Part shown: positions 40,945 through 50,337 of the stretch, piece after piece | Numbering within the stretch: position 1 is the stretch's first letter | Layout of the letters: each line of letters begins with the position of its first letter | Assembly: GCF_026262505.1 (NCBI RefSeq) | Contig: NC_067206.1 | Span: forward strand, 16,760,641-16,824,640 | Direction: 5' to 3' | DNA from: Trichomonas vaginalis G3 | Taxonomy: Eukaryota; Parabasalia; Trichomonadida; Trichomonadidae | DNA length: 64,000 bases | Notes under the pieces: generated by a model | What the model saw: the letters and a program-made list of their open reading frames with translations, nothing else | What the model was told of the DNA's origin: nothing | Database searches by the model: none | Made by a program: the position numbers and the translations under genes

Positions 40945-41385
40945 ATGAGTTCTTCATCAAGCTCTCGTGAACCTTCACCATCTATGAAACAAACTTTACC
41001 AAACGATTATGGAGCACCTATTGAATATTTCTTACGAGCTGCACAATGGCAAAGATCAGTCTCACCAAGGTTAGGTGTTCCACCAGCTCCTGTCAAAAAT
41101 AGCATTTGGTCAAGTCCTTATATAAGATATGGTCTCCCACTAGGTTTGCTAGCTACAGCAGGAGCAGTTATGATGTTGAAAAGAAATAAAGCAAATGTTG
41201 TAAATAATACTGAAGTAGCTGAAGTTAAACAAACTCCAACGCCTTCACAAGCAAAACCTTCAATGACTCCTGAACCTATGGAAGTACAAACTCCTGTTCA
41301 AAAGTCAACTCCTAAACCGACTCCAACATTTAAACCAGAACCTACTCCTCAAATAAATAGTAAAACTCCTGCGTTTCCTTACTGA
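40945..41385 (+). CDS. Membrane-anchored Pro/Thr-rich protein, 146 residues
   Basis: A Ser-rich start is followed by a SPYIRYGLPLGLLATAGAVM segment (about residues 51-71), which makes one membrane helix. The remaining 75 residues are Pro/Thr/Gln-rich and unstructured. Polinton and virophage gene sets often contain one or two small membrane proteins of the particle; that is the best guess here. The leader GTTTATTTTTAAAGC is of the T-rich type seen ahead of other copy 2 genes. Confidence 0.6.
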   Translation: MSSSSSSREPSPSMKQTLPNDYGAPIEYFLRAAQWQRSVSPRLGVPPAPVKNSIWSSPYIRYGLPLGLLATAGAVMMLKRNKANVVNNTEVAEVKQTPTPSQAKPSMTPEPMEVQTPVQKSTPKPTPTFKPEPTPQINSKTPAFPY

Positions 41386-41433
41386 AAAAATAACGTTATT
41401 TTTATTTAATATTAAAATTTTTATTTGATTGAA

Positions 41434-41670
41434 ATGACGACTAAAGTCACTGAAGCAATGAAACAAAAGTTTTTGGTAGAATACATTAAATCAGGAACTA
41501 TTCCAGAAGGTTTTTACATTCATACTATGAAGGATGGTAGAGTTCAGTTTAGAAAGATAAAGCAACCATTAGATAGAGAAGGTATATTAAGGAAGATTAA
41601 ACTTCATGAGGACAACATTGCTGAACTTAAGAAGAAGCTAGAAGAGTTGGAGAAAGGAAGAGAATTATAA
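41434..41670 (+). CDS. Small DGR/RK-domain protein, 78 residues
   Basis: It begins MTTKVTEAMKQKFLVEYIKS. It shares IPEGFYIHTMKDGRVQFRK with the N-terminal domain of 38879-39313, so it is a second paralogue in this element. The C-terminal 35 residues form a charged coiled coil (LHEDNIAELKKKLEELEK). The stop codon lies at the inner edge of the right terminal repeat. Confidence 0.65.
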   Translation: MTTKVTEAMKQKFLVEYIKSGTIPEGFYIHTMKDGRVQFRKIKQPLDREGILRKIKLHEDNIAELKKKLEELEKGREL

Positions 41671-42349
41671 GGCAATGAATTCAACAGGGTAGAAATGAGG
41701 TTAGAAATCGGGTTAGATATACTCATCTCTCCTAAATTTATTTTTGCGCTATGTTTTCATACGTGTGAGGGTGGTGATATCATTAATTTTTAAGTTTATT
41801 TTTTATTTTATTTTTATATAAATGACGAAAACTATTGAGATAACAAACTACAACGGTCATGAGTTCAAGAATTTGTTCTTCGTTCCTCGTGAAAATACAT
41901 TCTATCAGATACGAGGGAGAAAAGGTAAAGTTAGTTTGAGCGTTTATGACTACAAGCATAATGGAAAGTTTATACAAGCATATGATACAAACGGTAAGCG
42001 TGTTTCATTAGCTTTGTCAAAACTTACAGGTATAAACTATGACAGTGATTTTGACCTATATGAAGAAGAAAGTGAGTCAGAAGATTATGAGCTGTTATAT
42101 GAAGCACAGCAATGGGAGGAGTTGCAATACTTTTGTAAGTGAGAACGTTTATTTTTTACATTAGTGAAGTCGTTTGTGAAAACGTTAGTGAGGTGAAGTG
42201 GTTGGCGGCATTGTAAATATTTAAGGTTAAGTTGGTGTTGTCGTTTGTGTTGTAAAATATACGTTAACGGTTTCGTAAAGTGTCAAATTCACATATCTAG
42301 GGTAAGGTGGAACGCAGTGCCGCCGTACCCTTGTTATGTATATTAATTT
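41665..42349 (-). repeat. Right terminal inverted repeat of copy 2
   Basis: Inverted partner of 22488-23172. Near the tip, ACATATCTAGGGTA (42287-42300) and TACCCTTGTTATGT (42326-42339) form the same hairpin as at 1959-2007 but with three central mismatches. Confidence 0.9.
41822..42142 (+). CDS. Terminal-repeat gene, right copy, 106-residue protein
   Basis: Encodes a protein identical to 22695-23015. The upstream TTTTTAAGTTTATTTTTTA leader is also kept in copy 1. See the left copy for description. Confidence 0.8.
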   Translation: MTKTIEITNYNGHEFKNLFFVPRENTFYQIRGRKGKVSLSVYDYKHNGKFIQAYDTNGKRVSLALSKLTGINYDSDFDLYEEESESEDYELLYEAQQWEELQYFCK

Positions 42350-42682
42350 CCTAAGAAGAGATTGAAAACCACAGTGGAGGAATTGCATCTTATATCTTTA
42401 ATATTATGTTTTCACTCTTTAGATTACCAATTATATAAACATTTGTAAATGAAATTGTTTTGATTTCTTCCTTTTCTTTTGCATTATAAAGAATATTCAA
42501 TACCTTTCGAAATATAGTAAATTTCATCAATACCAATTAAAGTTAGATATAGTGATTAAAAAAAAAAAAAAAAAAAGGTAGTGGGGCTTCCAGGCACTTC
42601 GTGCCCTCTAGCCCCTAAGAAATTTTGCCAAAAAGAATTTATATAGATTAAAATTAAAATTTTTATTCTGAAATCTTTCTTC
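42350..42682. other. Junction between copy 2 and element 3
   Basis: AT-rich, then a run of about 20 A residues (42558-42577), then GGTAGTGGGGCTTCC and a perfect small hairpin GGCACTTCGTGCC (42593-42605) within a GGGGCT/AGCCCC pair. The left end of element 3 probably lies in this interval, but its partner end is outside the window, so it cannot be fixed. Confidence 0.5.
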
Positions 42683-43957
42683 TTAGTCTTCGCTTCTTTC
42701 CTTCTCCTCTTCTTCTGAAATTTCTTCTTCATCATCATTTGTTATAGGGTCTCCAACATATCCGGCAATGAAGATACGGATGTGTTGGTTGAATGGTGTA
42801 TGGAGAGAGAACTTGGAGTTTCCAACAAATTGGAATTCGCAGTCCAATTTGAGCTGTGCTGAGGAGGAGGTAAACTCGGCTATTTTAAGCGGCTCAAGTC
42901 CTTGACGAACATTATATAGAGAAACACTTTGACCGAATGTAACCCTTTCAGGCTCAACCATAGCAATAGTTGAAATTACGTGAAGAAAGTCTTCATAGAA
43001 TTGTTTTGGTTGTATTGTGAATGTCTTAGCAAGCTTTCCTTGAGGAACATCTACATAGAACTTGAAATGTTGTTCCTTTCCGTGTTCTTGAAGTTCTTCA
43101 ATCCAATTATATGTAAGCGGATAAGGATGAAACAGTTTCAGACGTGCGTATAGACTTCTTTGCTGTCTGGGACCGAATGTTTGAATAAACTCGTCACAGA
43201 ACTGTAAACCAATGATATTTGCTGTATAAGGAAGCAATTTGAAGAAGAATTCTGAAAGGTTTGTTGGATTTTGAACATTATCTTCAAATTTTTTGACGGC
43301 TTCAATAATATCATTGTAGAAATCTGAATAGTCATTTGTGTCTTGAATGCTTAAGTTTTGTGGGTAATTCTTCATGAATTGTTCGAGTCTCTTGACTGCG
43401 TCCTTACGAATATCGCTTTCTTTTATTTCTGGTTCTACCAAATATTCTTCTTCTTCTTCATGAGTAAGTACAATTGGAATTGTACCAGAATTGGAAGTTT
43501 GTCTTTGTGTTTGCTGTGTAGTTTGAGAGGTTGAGACATGTGTGTGTTGTTCTGGTGCGTTTGAAGGTTGGTTTGAATTCGAATTTGAGTCTGATTGACC
43601 CTGAATTGTATGAGGAAGTTGCTTTGGTATTATAGGAGGTTGTAAGGGTTTTGAGAATGGTGAGACATAAGTTGTAGGAACTTTAACTGCAGAGGTAGTC
43701 GACGAATTGTTTGCAATTGTATGAGGAAGTTGCTTTGGTATTATAGGAGGTTGTAAGGGTTTTGAGAATGGTGAGACATAAGTTGTAGGAACTTTAACTG
43801 CAGAGGTAGTCGACGAATTGTTTGCAATTGTATGAGGAAGTTGCTTTGGTATTATAGGAGGTTGTAAGGGTTTTGAGAATGGTGAGACATAAGTTGTAGG
43901 AACTTTAACTGCAGAGGTAGTCGACGAATTGTTTGCGACACTTTTTCTTCCTTCCAT
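42683..43957 (-). CDS. Structural-type protein with three N-terminal 37-residue repeats, 424 residues
   Basis: Residues 8-118 are three nearly identical 37-residue units (VPTTYVSPFSKPLQPPIIPK core). A Gln/Ser/Thr linker follows, then a domain from about 165 to 405 (KRLEQFMKNYPQNLSIQ; VTFGQSVSLYNVRQGLEPL; FSLHTPFNQHIRIFIAGYVG). The protein ends in an acidic tail. The strand pattern of the last 100 residues resembles the 285/293-residue structural proteins of copy 2, but I cannot align it with confidence. The identical DNA repeats indicate recent expansion. Confidence 0.65.
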   Translation of the reverse strand: MEGRKSVANNSSTTSAVKVPTTYVSPFSKPLQPPIIPKQLPHTIANNSSTTSAVKVPTTYVSPFSKPLQPPIIPKQLPHTIANNSSTTSAVKVPTTYVSPFSKPLQPPIIPKQLPHTIQGQSDSNSNSNQPSNAPEQHTHVSTSQTTQQTQRQTSNSGTIPIVLTHEEEEEYLVEPEIKESDIRKDAVKRLEQFMKNYPQNLSIQDTNDYSDFYNDIIEAVKKFEDNVQNPTNLSEFFFKLLPYTANIIGLQFCDEFIQTFGPRQQRSLYARLKLFHPYPLTYNWIEELQEHGKEQHFKFYVDVPQGKLAKTFTIQPKQFYEDFLHVISTIAMVEPERVTFGQSVSLYNVRQGLEPLKIAEFTSSSAQLKLDCEFQFVGNSKFSLHTPFNQHIRIFIAGYVGDPITNDDEEEISEEEEKERSED

Positions 43958-44428
43958 TATGAAAAATAAACTGTTTTTTTCGGACTACTCATAGAAAAGT
44001 TTAAAATAAACGGTTTTTACCAACGGAGACCCCCTCTATTTTTTTATTTTATTTAATAGTTACCGTTGGCAAACCGTTCCATCTCAAATATTGAATGAAC
44101 TATAAACGTTTTTTGTTTTCTATATATACTTTTTTGTCCAACGGTAAAACTTTTTACACAACGGTTTTTGAGAGTCGTCGCCGTTGACTTTTTTGTAGAG
44201 CACTCAAAATAGTATAACTTTGTCCGGACAAGTAAGGGTCTATCGTCGCTACAGGAAAAGTTACGGGCGTTCCAAGGAAGTATACTTTGAGAAGCCTTTC
44301 CCCCTTATAGAATGAGATAGGACGGTTATTTTACAAAACTGACAACACTTTGACCGAGTAGTTTTTTGTGCTGAACAAAAAGTGTCATATAAACATCTGT
44401 CAAAAACCGCTTTTTAACTTCACTTAAA
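43958..44428. promoter_or_regulatory. Divergent intergenic region rich in Myb-type AACGG sites
   Basis: Seven AACGG/CCGTT sites lie within about 180 bp (near 44009, 44020, 44061, 44071, 44138, 44160 and 44181), several in the YAACGG form. The distal part ends in TTCACTTAAAATG: an initiator TCACTT with a 7-base leader before the ATG at 44429. Confidence 0.5.
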
Positions 44429-44674
44429 ATGCCACGTAAGCTACGTAAGAATATACGTAAGAGGAAGGGAGCATTAAAACATCCAATAGTAAAACTAACA
44501 CCACAACAACAGTTGCAACAACAAATTATGAATGACCCCACTATGTTGCAACAAATGTCAAGCAACCCTATGCTTTTAAACCGAGTTATTGGTGCACAGA
44601 GTGGAGGTTTAAGAGCGGCACTTTTAGCGAAAATGGCAGGCTATGGTGGAGCTGCACGACGGAACAGCTTATAA
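44429..44674 (+). CDS. Small basic protein, 81 residues
   Basis: The N-terminus MPRKLRKNIRKRKGALKHP is strongly basic, followed by Gln/Met-rich helices (PQQQLQQQIMNDPTMLQQM) and a Gly/Ala/Arg tail. Such proteins condense DNA or line the inside of particles in adenovirus-like systems; here it is an inference from composition. The initiator TCACTT sits 7 bases ahead of the ATG. Confidence 0.6.
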   Translation: MPRKLRKNIRKRKGALKHPIVKLTPQQQLQQQIMNDPTMLQQMSSNPMLLNRVIGAQSGGLRAALLAKMAGYGGAARRNSL

Positions 44675-45385
44675 CCCTCAAAGTCAAATGAATTTGAGTT
44701 CACTCAAAAATCAAATAACAGATGTCAAAAAGTCAAACATAGACATACAGAAGCAAATAAGTGAAAACGAAAAGAAACTAGAATATGACAGACACACAAA
44801 GAAACTCAATGAGTTAAACGTAGAGAAAAAAAGAAAGAAGAACAACTGAAAGAACTAAGTACAGAGGAATATGCGAAAAAAGTGTCAGAAAAAGCAGCAG
44901 AAGTAGCAAAAATGGAACAAGATGTTATAAATTTTGAAAAACCATACTACTCAATATAAAGTACTGAAAGATGAAGAAATAAAACAAAAAGCCTGAAGAC
45001 ATATATGGATAGCGATGAGTATAAAAAAGAAGTTGAAGCAAATGTAAAGGCAGAAAAACTTTTACAGTTGCAAAACCAAACCGTACAGTATGAAAACTTA
45101 GCACAAGAAAGTAAAAATAACGACGCAGCCATGCAAAAGGCAATGAAAAGTGCAGAATATATAAAAGCTAATAATGACTGGTTAGATGCCCAAGCCAACG
45201 CTAAAGCAGCCCAACTTATAGGGTCAATAAGGACAAAAATACAAGCGGATGAAGACAGTTCAAATGAAGCTTTAATGAATGCTGACTTTAAGAACGCCTT
45301 CGAAGCTCTTCATAGTAAGGTGAAACTAGTGAACGACTTCTCATCTGGAAAGAAACTAAGTCTGAAGGTTTCGACAACGAGTTAA
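44643..45385 (+). pseudogene. Coiled-coil protein locus, broken
   Basis: Lys/Glu/Asn/Gln-rich helical protein sequence throughout (SNIDIQKQISENEKKLEYDR, EVEANVKAEKLLQLQNQTVQ, AQANAKAAQLIGSIRTKIQ), consistent with a long coiled coil. It follows the basic protein and precedes the 422-residue protein on the same strand. It is broken. A structural or scaffolding role is possible; no named family recognised. Confidence 0.55.
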
Positions 45386-45402
45386 GAGAAGTAGCACAAA
45401 AT

Positions 45403-46671
45403 ATGACGAAAATAACAGATGCAGCAACGAGACAGGCAGTTCAAAGTGCCTATGACGCCGTTAGAGCAACTGTTGTGGAAAGTCAAGAAAAAGAGTTACA
45501 ACAGACCAAAACAGACCTAGTAAATGCTTTCTTAAGAACGAAAAGTCAGGTAGGACATTATGCTGCAGATGGAACATATGTGCCAGCTGGTGGAACTTAT
45601 ATACCAGCAAACCCTCCAAGAGAAGCACCTGCACCAGGACTACCTAAAACATTTACATCGTCACATGGACACAGACACAGGCATGCACCAAAACCAACAC
45701 AACAACCAACACAACAACCAACAGTTCAAAACACTGCACCACAACCAACAGTTCAAAATACTGCACCACAACCAACAGTTCAAAACACTGCAGCACAACC
45801 AACAGTTCAAAACACTGCACCACAACCAACAGTTCAAAACACTACACAGCAACAACCACAAACAGAGCAAGGACATAAAAGAAGTAGAGAACAAGGAAAC
45901 CAAGAATTCTTAAAAATGCTTAAGGAAAATTATGGTTACCCAGATACTCTTGACTTTAGTGACAGATATAAAGAAGCTATTAGAAAGTTCAAGGAAGGAA
46001 ATACTGACCCGAACCTATTTAGCTTTATGGTTCAGCACCAAATGGGATATAATTTCAAACCTGGAAAATACAAGCTCGCTAAGGGATATGATTTAATAGC
46101 ATATCATCCAAATGACATGGATGAATTTACTCCGAGATATTTGGTGTCAGAGATAAATGATAATTCAACTATCTTCATGAAACGCGTAAAAAATAGAGAC
46201 GGAACGAAAGAAGAAAGGGTTATGAATGCGGATGGCTTAAATAGGGAACTTGTTAAAAACGGTCTCGGAATATATGAAATGCCAGCAGATGAGGTACAAG
46301 AAACTCCACAGGAAGAAGTTCAGATACAACCAGACATGGAAGAAATAGTTCAGCAACAACAGCTAGAAGAGCCTGAAGGAAACAAACAAGTCCCTCCTTT
46401 GGAAACTAACTTCACAGAACTAGATGAAGATTTGGAACAGCCGAAAAATCTTGACCCTCAACAAGTGTATGAGGAGAATATGGAATCTTTCCAAGAGTCT
46501 AAGCAAAATTCGGCTGACATAGTAGAAGAATATCGAAAAATGTTCGCCGACATACAAAAGACTCCAACATCAGATGAAAATATTCAGCATAGAATGGAAG
46601 AACTGAAAGAAAGTGTACGCAAATACAACAATCCTTTTTACTTACGACCATATAACGTTCAATTTGGCTGA
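45403..46671 (+). CDS. Large element 3 protein with PTVQNTAPQ repeats, 422 residues
   Basis: Helical N-terminus (residues 1-55), a Pro/Gly linker, then five nine-residue PTVQNTAPQ units (about residues 105-150, each 27 bp). A folded domain follows, with KMLKENYGYPDTLDFSDRY, HQMGYNFKPGKYKLAKGYD and DEFTPRYLVSEINDNSTIF (about 168-290), and an acidic Gln/Glu-rich C-terminus. Not a family I recognise. Its place before the capsid gene fits a structural protein. Confidence 0.6.
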   Translation: MTKITDAATRQAVQSAYDAVRATVVESQEKELQQTKTDLVNAFLRTKSQVGHYAADGTYVPAGGTYIPANPPREAPAPGLPKTFTSSHGHRHRHAPKPTQQPTQQPTVQNTAPQPTVQNTAPQPTVQNTAAQPTVQNTAPQPTVQNTTQQQPQTEQGHKRSREQGNQEFLKMLKENYGYPDTLDFSDRYKEAIRKFKEGNTDPNLFSFMVQHQMGYNFKPGKYKLAKGYDLIAYHPNDMDEFTPRYLVSEINDNSTIFMKRVKNRDGTKEERVMNADGLNRELVKNGLGIYEMPADEVQETPQEEVQIQPDMEEIVQQQQLEEPEGNKQVPPLETNFTELDEDLEQPKNLDPQQVYEENMESFQESKQNSADIVEEYRKMFADIQKTPTSDENIQHRMEELKESVRKYNNPFYLRPYNVQFG

Positions 46672-47783
46672 ACTCGGTGAAAATAAAAGGTTAAATTTCA
46701 CCAAAACATATAGAAATGAAACATTGTTTAAAGTTCATTCAGAACCTAACCAATATGGAAACAAACCTACTTTTGTTTCTGCAGACTATGGAACTACAAT
46801 GAGATGGGGTCATAAAGCTAATCCGGATAGGTGGTTCATAAACTTACAACCACAATTCCAAGAAGTTGTAGACGCAATGGAAGTGAATGGTGAACCAGAT
46901 ATATCTGGTATTTTCAGCGCGGCTTTAATGCCATTGAAAGATATGAAAGATGCAGATATTTTGGACCAGTATGAAATGAACATGGCTGATGGAAATATAA
47001 CACCTGACGTTCTAGAACATTTATCTCAAAGAACTACACAGAACCATAGAGATGGTATATTTGGTGAGGAGTTTAGAAAGAAAGTTAGGGAGAGAGAAGG
47101 AAGAGAACCTATTGTACATGACCTTGCAAACGAAAGTTTGCAAAATGTCATAAAAACTTACTTTGCAGACAATGAACCGAGAAGGGATGAATATTTAAGA
47201 AAACTCAAATGGACAGTACCAAATGAAATGTTAGTATTGAAAAACATGTTCCTTGACAAAATAAAACCAACTACAGAAATAAATGACGCAAGACTGAAAC
47301 ATTGGGTAAAAGCTTTCCCATTCACAAAAGATATTGTTGGTAACATGGAAAGAAAACCAGAATGGCTACAAAAACATATATTTGGAAACGAGCTTATTCC
47401 ATATGGACAAGCTTTGTTTGAAGAGCTTGAACCGGAAACTCAGGAAAGAGTCATGCAAACAATACGCGAAGACTCAAATACAAACTATGACAAAATCTTT
47501 CTAGGATATAGGTTACCTGAGTTGGGCGACCAGAGCCCAAAGGCAAAAAGGACATGGGAAATTTACAAAATACTAGGTGAACATGAGGCAAAGATGCAAC
47601 AACTTGAAGCAGAGGGCAAGTTACCAAAAGCGACACCAAAGAAGAAGAGTAGAACAAAGTGAAAGTAGTGAAGAAGTAACTTCATCTAGTGAAAGTAGTG
47701 GCAATGAAGGAAAAAGAAGAGTTAAAAACTCAGTCAGGAAGAAAGTAAAGCTTGGTCCGAGTGGGTTCTATTATGATATATAA
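46613..47783 (+). CDS. Element 3 protein upstream of the capsid gene, about 349 residues
   Basis: The main open frame ends at 47662 and reads NLAELGENKRLNFTKTYRNE, FVSADYGTTMRWGHKANPDR, LKWTVPNEMLVLKNMFLDK and WVKAFPFTKDIVGNMERKPE, ending in a Lys-rich tail. A further Ser/Glu- and Lys/Arg-rich stretch is coded up to 47783. It overlaps the end of the 422-residue frame by 59 bases. No known domain. The location suggests a virion protein. Confidence 0.5.
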
Positions 47784-47815
47784 ATCCAACTATTCTATAT
47801 TTTTACCCATATGAA

Positions 47816-49429
47816 ATGTACGCCGCTCAGAATATAACGCCAACAGTTTTGGATGCCATGAACGGAAATGTTTCCGAATGGTATAACGAATGCGACAATG
47901 CCATTAGAAGGTCAGAAATAGTTCCTGGAACTTACGAATATACAACTGCTGTTTCTTATGGAAACGTAGGTGAGTTTGGAGAAGGTTCTTCAACAACAGT
48001 AGATATTGCTTGCGACAGGTTTCATATTATTTCTATTGACAACTCATTCTTATACGTGGAACAAGACATTGAAATAAAACCTTCTGCCAAGTTGTCTGAC
48101 AAGAAAGGTTGCAATGGAATTTTCTATGTCGGATACCAATATGCTCCAGAAGTTTTCATGGGATATAAGATATATTCTAACTCTGACTTAGTTCAAACAG
48201 TAACATGGGCAAACTATGAATGGTTCGCTTTGAAAAACTCAGTACAACCACAAGCTAGAGAACAAACAGACCAGTATGCAAATATTGAGAAAATAAGAAG
48301 ACTTGACCCTAACGTTCCAGGAGTTTATGTTAACCTTTCTGGTTCAGATGGAACTGCTGCCACTAAAGTAAAACTGAAACTTAGAGTTCCTTTGTCATCT
48401 TTCCTCATCTTCAGGTTTTTAAGATACTTGCCAAACTGGGCAGGAAAAATTTCTATTGAACTTACTCCAAGCAAAAATAACTTAGTCATTGCACCAACAC
48501 AAGACCCATTCAGCATTACTGTAGCTGGAACTGGTGGAGCCAAGTTCTGTGACTTTTGCAAAGACAAAGTTGACTTAGACTTTGGTTTCTCAAACTTCAA
48601 CAATGAAGTAAACTATTATTTCAATGCTGCTGGAACTGCTTGGGACCCAGTTAAGTTCACATGCGAAAAATTTGAATGCAAGAGAATAGAAAGCAGACTT
48701 GCAGTCTATATGTTGGACCCAGATATTTCAAATGCTTTAGCTGCCAAATATATTGCAGTTCCACTTATGTTCCCTATACACCAAATATCTGTCAAAGACT
48801 TTGCAGGTGAAGTTGGAAACCAAAGTGCTGACCCAGGTGCAAGAACAGATATTGCTTTAACAACTGCAATGAAACATGCAGATACTATGTTTGTACTGTT
48901 CAGACGAACTATAAATGACTATTCTTGTTTCTACAACCCCGGTATTAAATATCATATAAACATAGATGGCAAATATTATCCAAGAGAAGAATATTCTACA
49001 GTTGAGGATATGAGGTCATACAACTTGACATTAGATGCTATGAACTTTAACAACAATTTCACAACAACCATTAACCCTGAAATGCAAAGTTCTATTATGC
49101 CATATGTGAAAGTATGGACTCATACAGGAGGTCAAAAAACTCAATATACAAATGGAGACCGTTCAAACTTTTGGCTTGGCATTCCATTTGCTGACTCAGA
49201 AGACTTTATGGGTGGTATTTCAACTGTTGGTACAGTTCAAATACAATATACTGGTGACAGAGACGGTCCAGATGAACTGAGAGCAAAGAAGTTTACAAAA
49301 CCAATAGCACTTTTCACGGAAGATGCTTTTGAAGATTCGTTCGATGAAACCTGCTGGGGCTCCTCAGATTGGCATAACGACAGCTTCCATCGAGCAGATT
49401 TTGGCAGCAGGTCAGTAAGTTGTTCTTGA
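47816..49429 (+). CDS. Double-jelly-roll major capsid protein, 537 residues
   Basis: Open frame of the right length for a Polinton/PLV major capsid protein. First barrel: VDIACDRFHIISIDNSFLYV to VKLKLRVPLSSFLIFRFLRY (about residues 60-205). Second barrel: KFTCEKFECKRIESRLAVYM through NLTLDAMNFNNNFTT and the NPEMQSSIMPYVKVW region (about 285-440), with a TGDRDGPDEL stretch near the end. The KLRVPLSSFL strand has its counterpart in the copy 2 capsid (KLRLRIPVRRFL). It would form the icosahedral shell. The 3' end overlaps a convergent gene by 193 bases. Confidence 0.75.
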   Translation: MYAAQNITPTVLDAMNGNVSEWYNECDNAIRRSEIVPGTYEYTTAVSYGNVGEFGEGSSTTVDIACDRFHIISIDNSFLYVEQDIEIKPSAKLSDKKGCNGIFYVGYQYAPEVFMGYKIYSNSDLVQTVTWANYEWFALKNSVQPQAREQTDQYANIEKIRRLDPNVPGVYVNLSGSDGTAATKVKLKLRVPLSSFLIFRFLRYLPNWAGKISIELTPSKNNLVIAPTQDPFSITVAGTGGAKFCDFCKDKVDLDFGFSNFNNEVNYYFNAAGTAWDPVKFTCEKFECKRIESRLAVYMLDPDISNALAAKYIAVPLMFPIHQISVKDFAGEVGNQSADPGARTDIALTTAMKHADTMFVLFRRTINDYSCFYNPGIKYHINIDGKYYPREEYSTVEDMRSYNLTLDAMNFNNNFTTTINPEMQSSIMPYVKVWTHTGGQKTQYTNGDRSNFWLGIPFADSEDFMGGISTVGTVQIQYTGDRDGPDELRAKKFTKPIALFTEDAFEDSFDETCWGSSDWHNDSFHRADFGSRSVSCS

Positions 49430-49731
49430 ACTGACTTCTCTCCGTCAAATATTGACAGTACGCCAGTTTTGACATAATATTGTAAGATAAACTTACCTTT
49501 AGAAATATCTGTAAGTTTTGAAGTTATATTTTTGTCTGCTTCAAGAACTTTCACCATTTCAGTTATACCAACTTTCTTTGCTTTATGGAAATATTTTGGT
49601 TCAGCAAATATTGCTATTCTATAACATTTACCATTGTTTGTATAAAGAACTATTCTGTCAATGTATTTGTATTGTTTGTGTGTGTAAACTTTGTTCTGCT
49701 TCAATTCGAAGAGATACTCGAATACGTCCAT
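49237..49731 (-). CDS. Element 3 hypothetical protein, 164 residues
   Basis: Globular-looking N-terminal 115 residues (MDVFEYLFELKQNKVYTHKQ, YIDRIVLYTNNGKCYRIAIF) and a Ser-rich C-terminus coded opposite the capsid gene. The N-terminal part lies outside the capsid frame and has a normal amino-acid make-up, so the gene is probably real, though its true stop-side extent is uncertain. Function unknown. Start codons of this gene and 49750 are 18 bp apart. Confidence 0.55.
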   Translation of the reverse strand: MDVFEYLFELKQNKVYTHKQYKYIDRIVLYTNNGKCYRIAIFAEPKYFHKAKKVGITEMVKVLEADKNITSKLTDISKGKFILQYYVKTGVLSIFDGEKSVQEQLTDLLPKSARWKLSLCQSEEPQQVSSNESSKASSVKSAIGFVNFFALSSSGPSLSPVYCI

Positions 49732-49749
49732 CTTTTTATTCTAAGTAAA

Positions 49750-50331
49750 ATGTCATTTCCGAAAAATAGAAGCGTGAGTGTTTCAAAAGGTTTAATGGCG
49801 GTGGCAGATGTGAAGTTAAATTCACCAACTCAAACAAACAGTCAAAGTGTTGTTGTCAATGTCAAAGACAGAGATGTTGAAGTGGGGAAACCATACGAAG
49901 ACGAAGATGGTATAGCAATTGCTCCTGTAAAAGAACAACCAACATATCCTGAAGTTAGCAGAGACTTAAGTTCTGTTGCAGATATTCGAAACGACTACCA
50001 ACAACTGAAAGACAAACTTCAAACTCAGGAGAAGATTTGTCAAGCTTTAAGTATAATGTTAAACTTGGTCGAACACAACCCTGTAAAAGTGAACTCATAT
50101 GTCATTGCACCTCATGAAGTTTTGAAAGAACTATTGAAACTTTTGACAGAGGCAGACGATATAAACATCAAAGAAATAGAACCCGACATTAGTTGCTGTG
50201 GTGTTTCATATAATGCCATTGACAAGATATACGTTATGAAAGGAGGTGAAACGTTGAACTTAAAGTATAGTTTCCCAGACGTCATAAAAATATTTGACGA
50301 CCACAACATTTCATTAAAATTTATTTGCTAA
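49750..50331 (+). CDS. Conserved element protein, 193 residues
   Basis: Counterpart of the 213-residue protein of copy 2: low-complexity N-terminus, helical middle (DIRNDYQQLKDKLQTQEK), and a C-terminal domain with IEPDISCCGVSYNA and LNLKYSFPD. The start is the ATG at 49750; the longer frame upstream is hydrophobic read-through opposite the neighbouring gene. It heads a tight plus-strand run with the next two genes (gaps of 6 and 10 bp). Confidence 0.7.
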   Translation: MSFPKNRSVSVSKGLMAVADVKLNSPTQTNSQSVVVNVKDRDVEVGKPYEDEDGIAIAPVKEQPTYPEVSRDLSSVADIRNDYQQLKDKLQTQEKICQALSIMLNLVEHNPVKVNSYVIAPHEVLKELLKLLTEADDINIKEIEPDISCCGVSYNAIDKIYVMKGGETLNLKYSFPDVIKIFDDHNISLKFIC

Positions 50332-50337
50332 GTAAAA

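Larger units (their letters stand above)
22488..42349. mobile_element. Maverick/Polinton copy 2, nearly complete, 19.9 kb
   Basis: Inverted ends of 685 bp (22488-23172 and 41665-42349) enclose about 19 genes: polymerase B, integrase, packaging ATPase, capsid proteins, a KilA-N-type protein, a tail-fibre-like protein and small structural genes. The ends are nearly identical, and the 106-residue protein each encodes is identical, so insertion is recent. A CCT lies immediately outside both ends, but no clear 6-bp target duplication is visible. Most genes are open; the integrase, capsid and tail-fibre genes are broken, giving roughly half a dozen or more breaks in all. No adenovirus-type protease was recognised. 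Confidence 0.9.

Noticed and set aside
22501-42336. TAACAA/TTGTTA as a 6-bp target duplication of Maverick copy 2
   Set aside because: The two are reverse complements, not direct repeats, and the inverted match continues for 19 bases, so they are part of the end repeat.
42558-42577. Poly-A run as the tail of a retroposed gene
   Set aside because: No processed gene, target duplication or LINE partner adjoins it. It probably belongs to the junction of element 3.
49585-49749. Hydrophobic N-terminal extension of the 193-residue protein as a signal peptide
   Set aside because: The extension lies opposite the neighbouring gene's coding start, and the ATG at 49750 gives a protein matching its copy 2 counterpart in layout.
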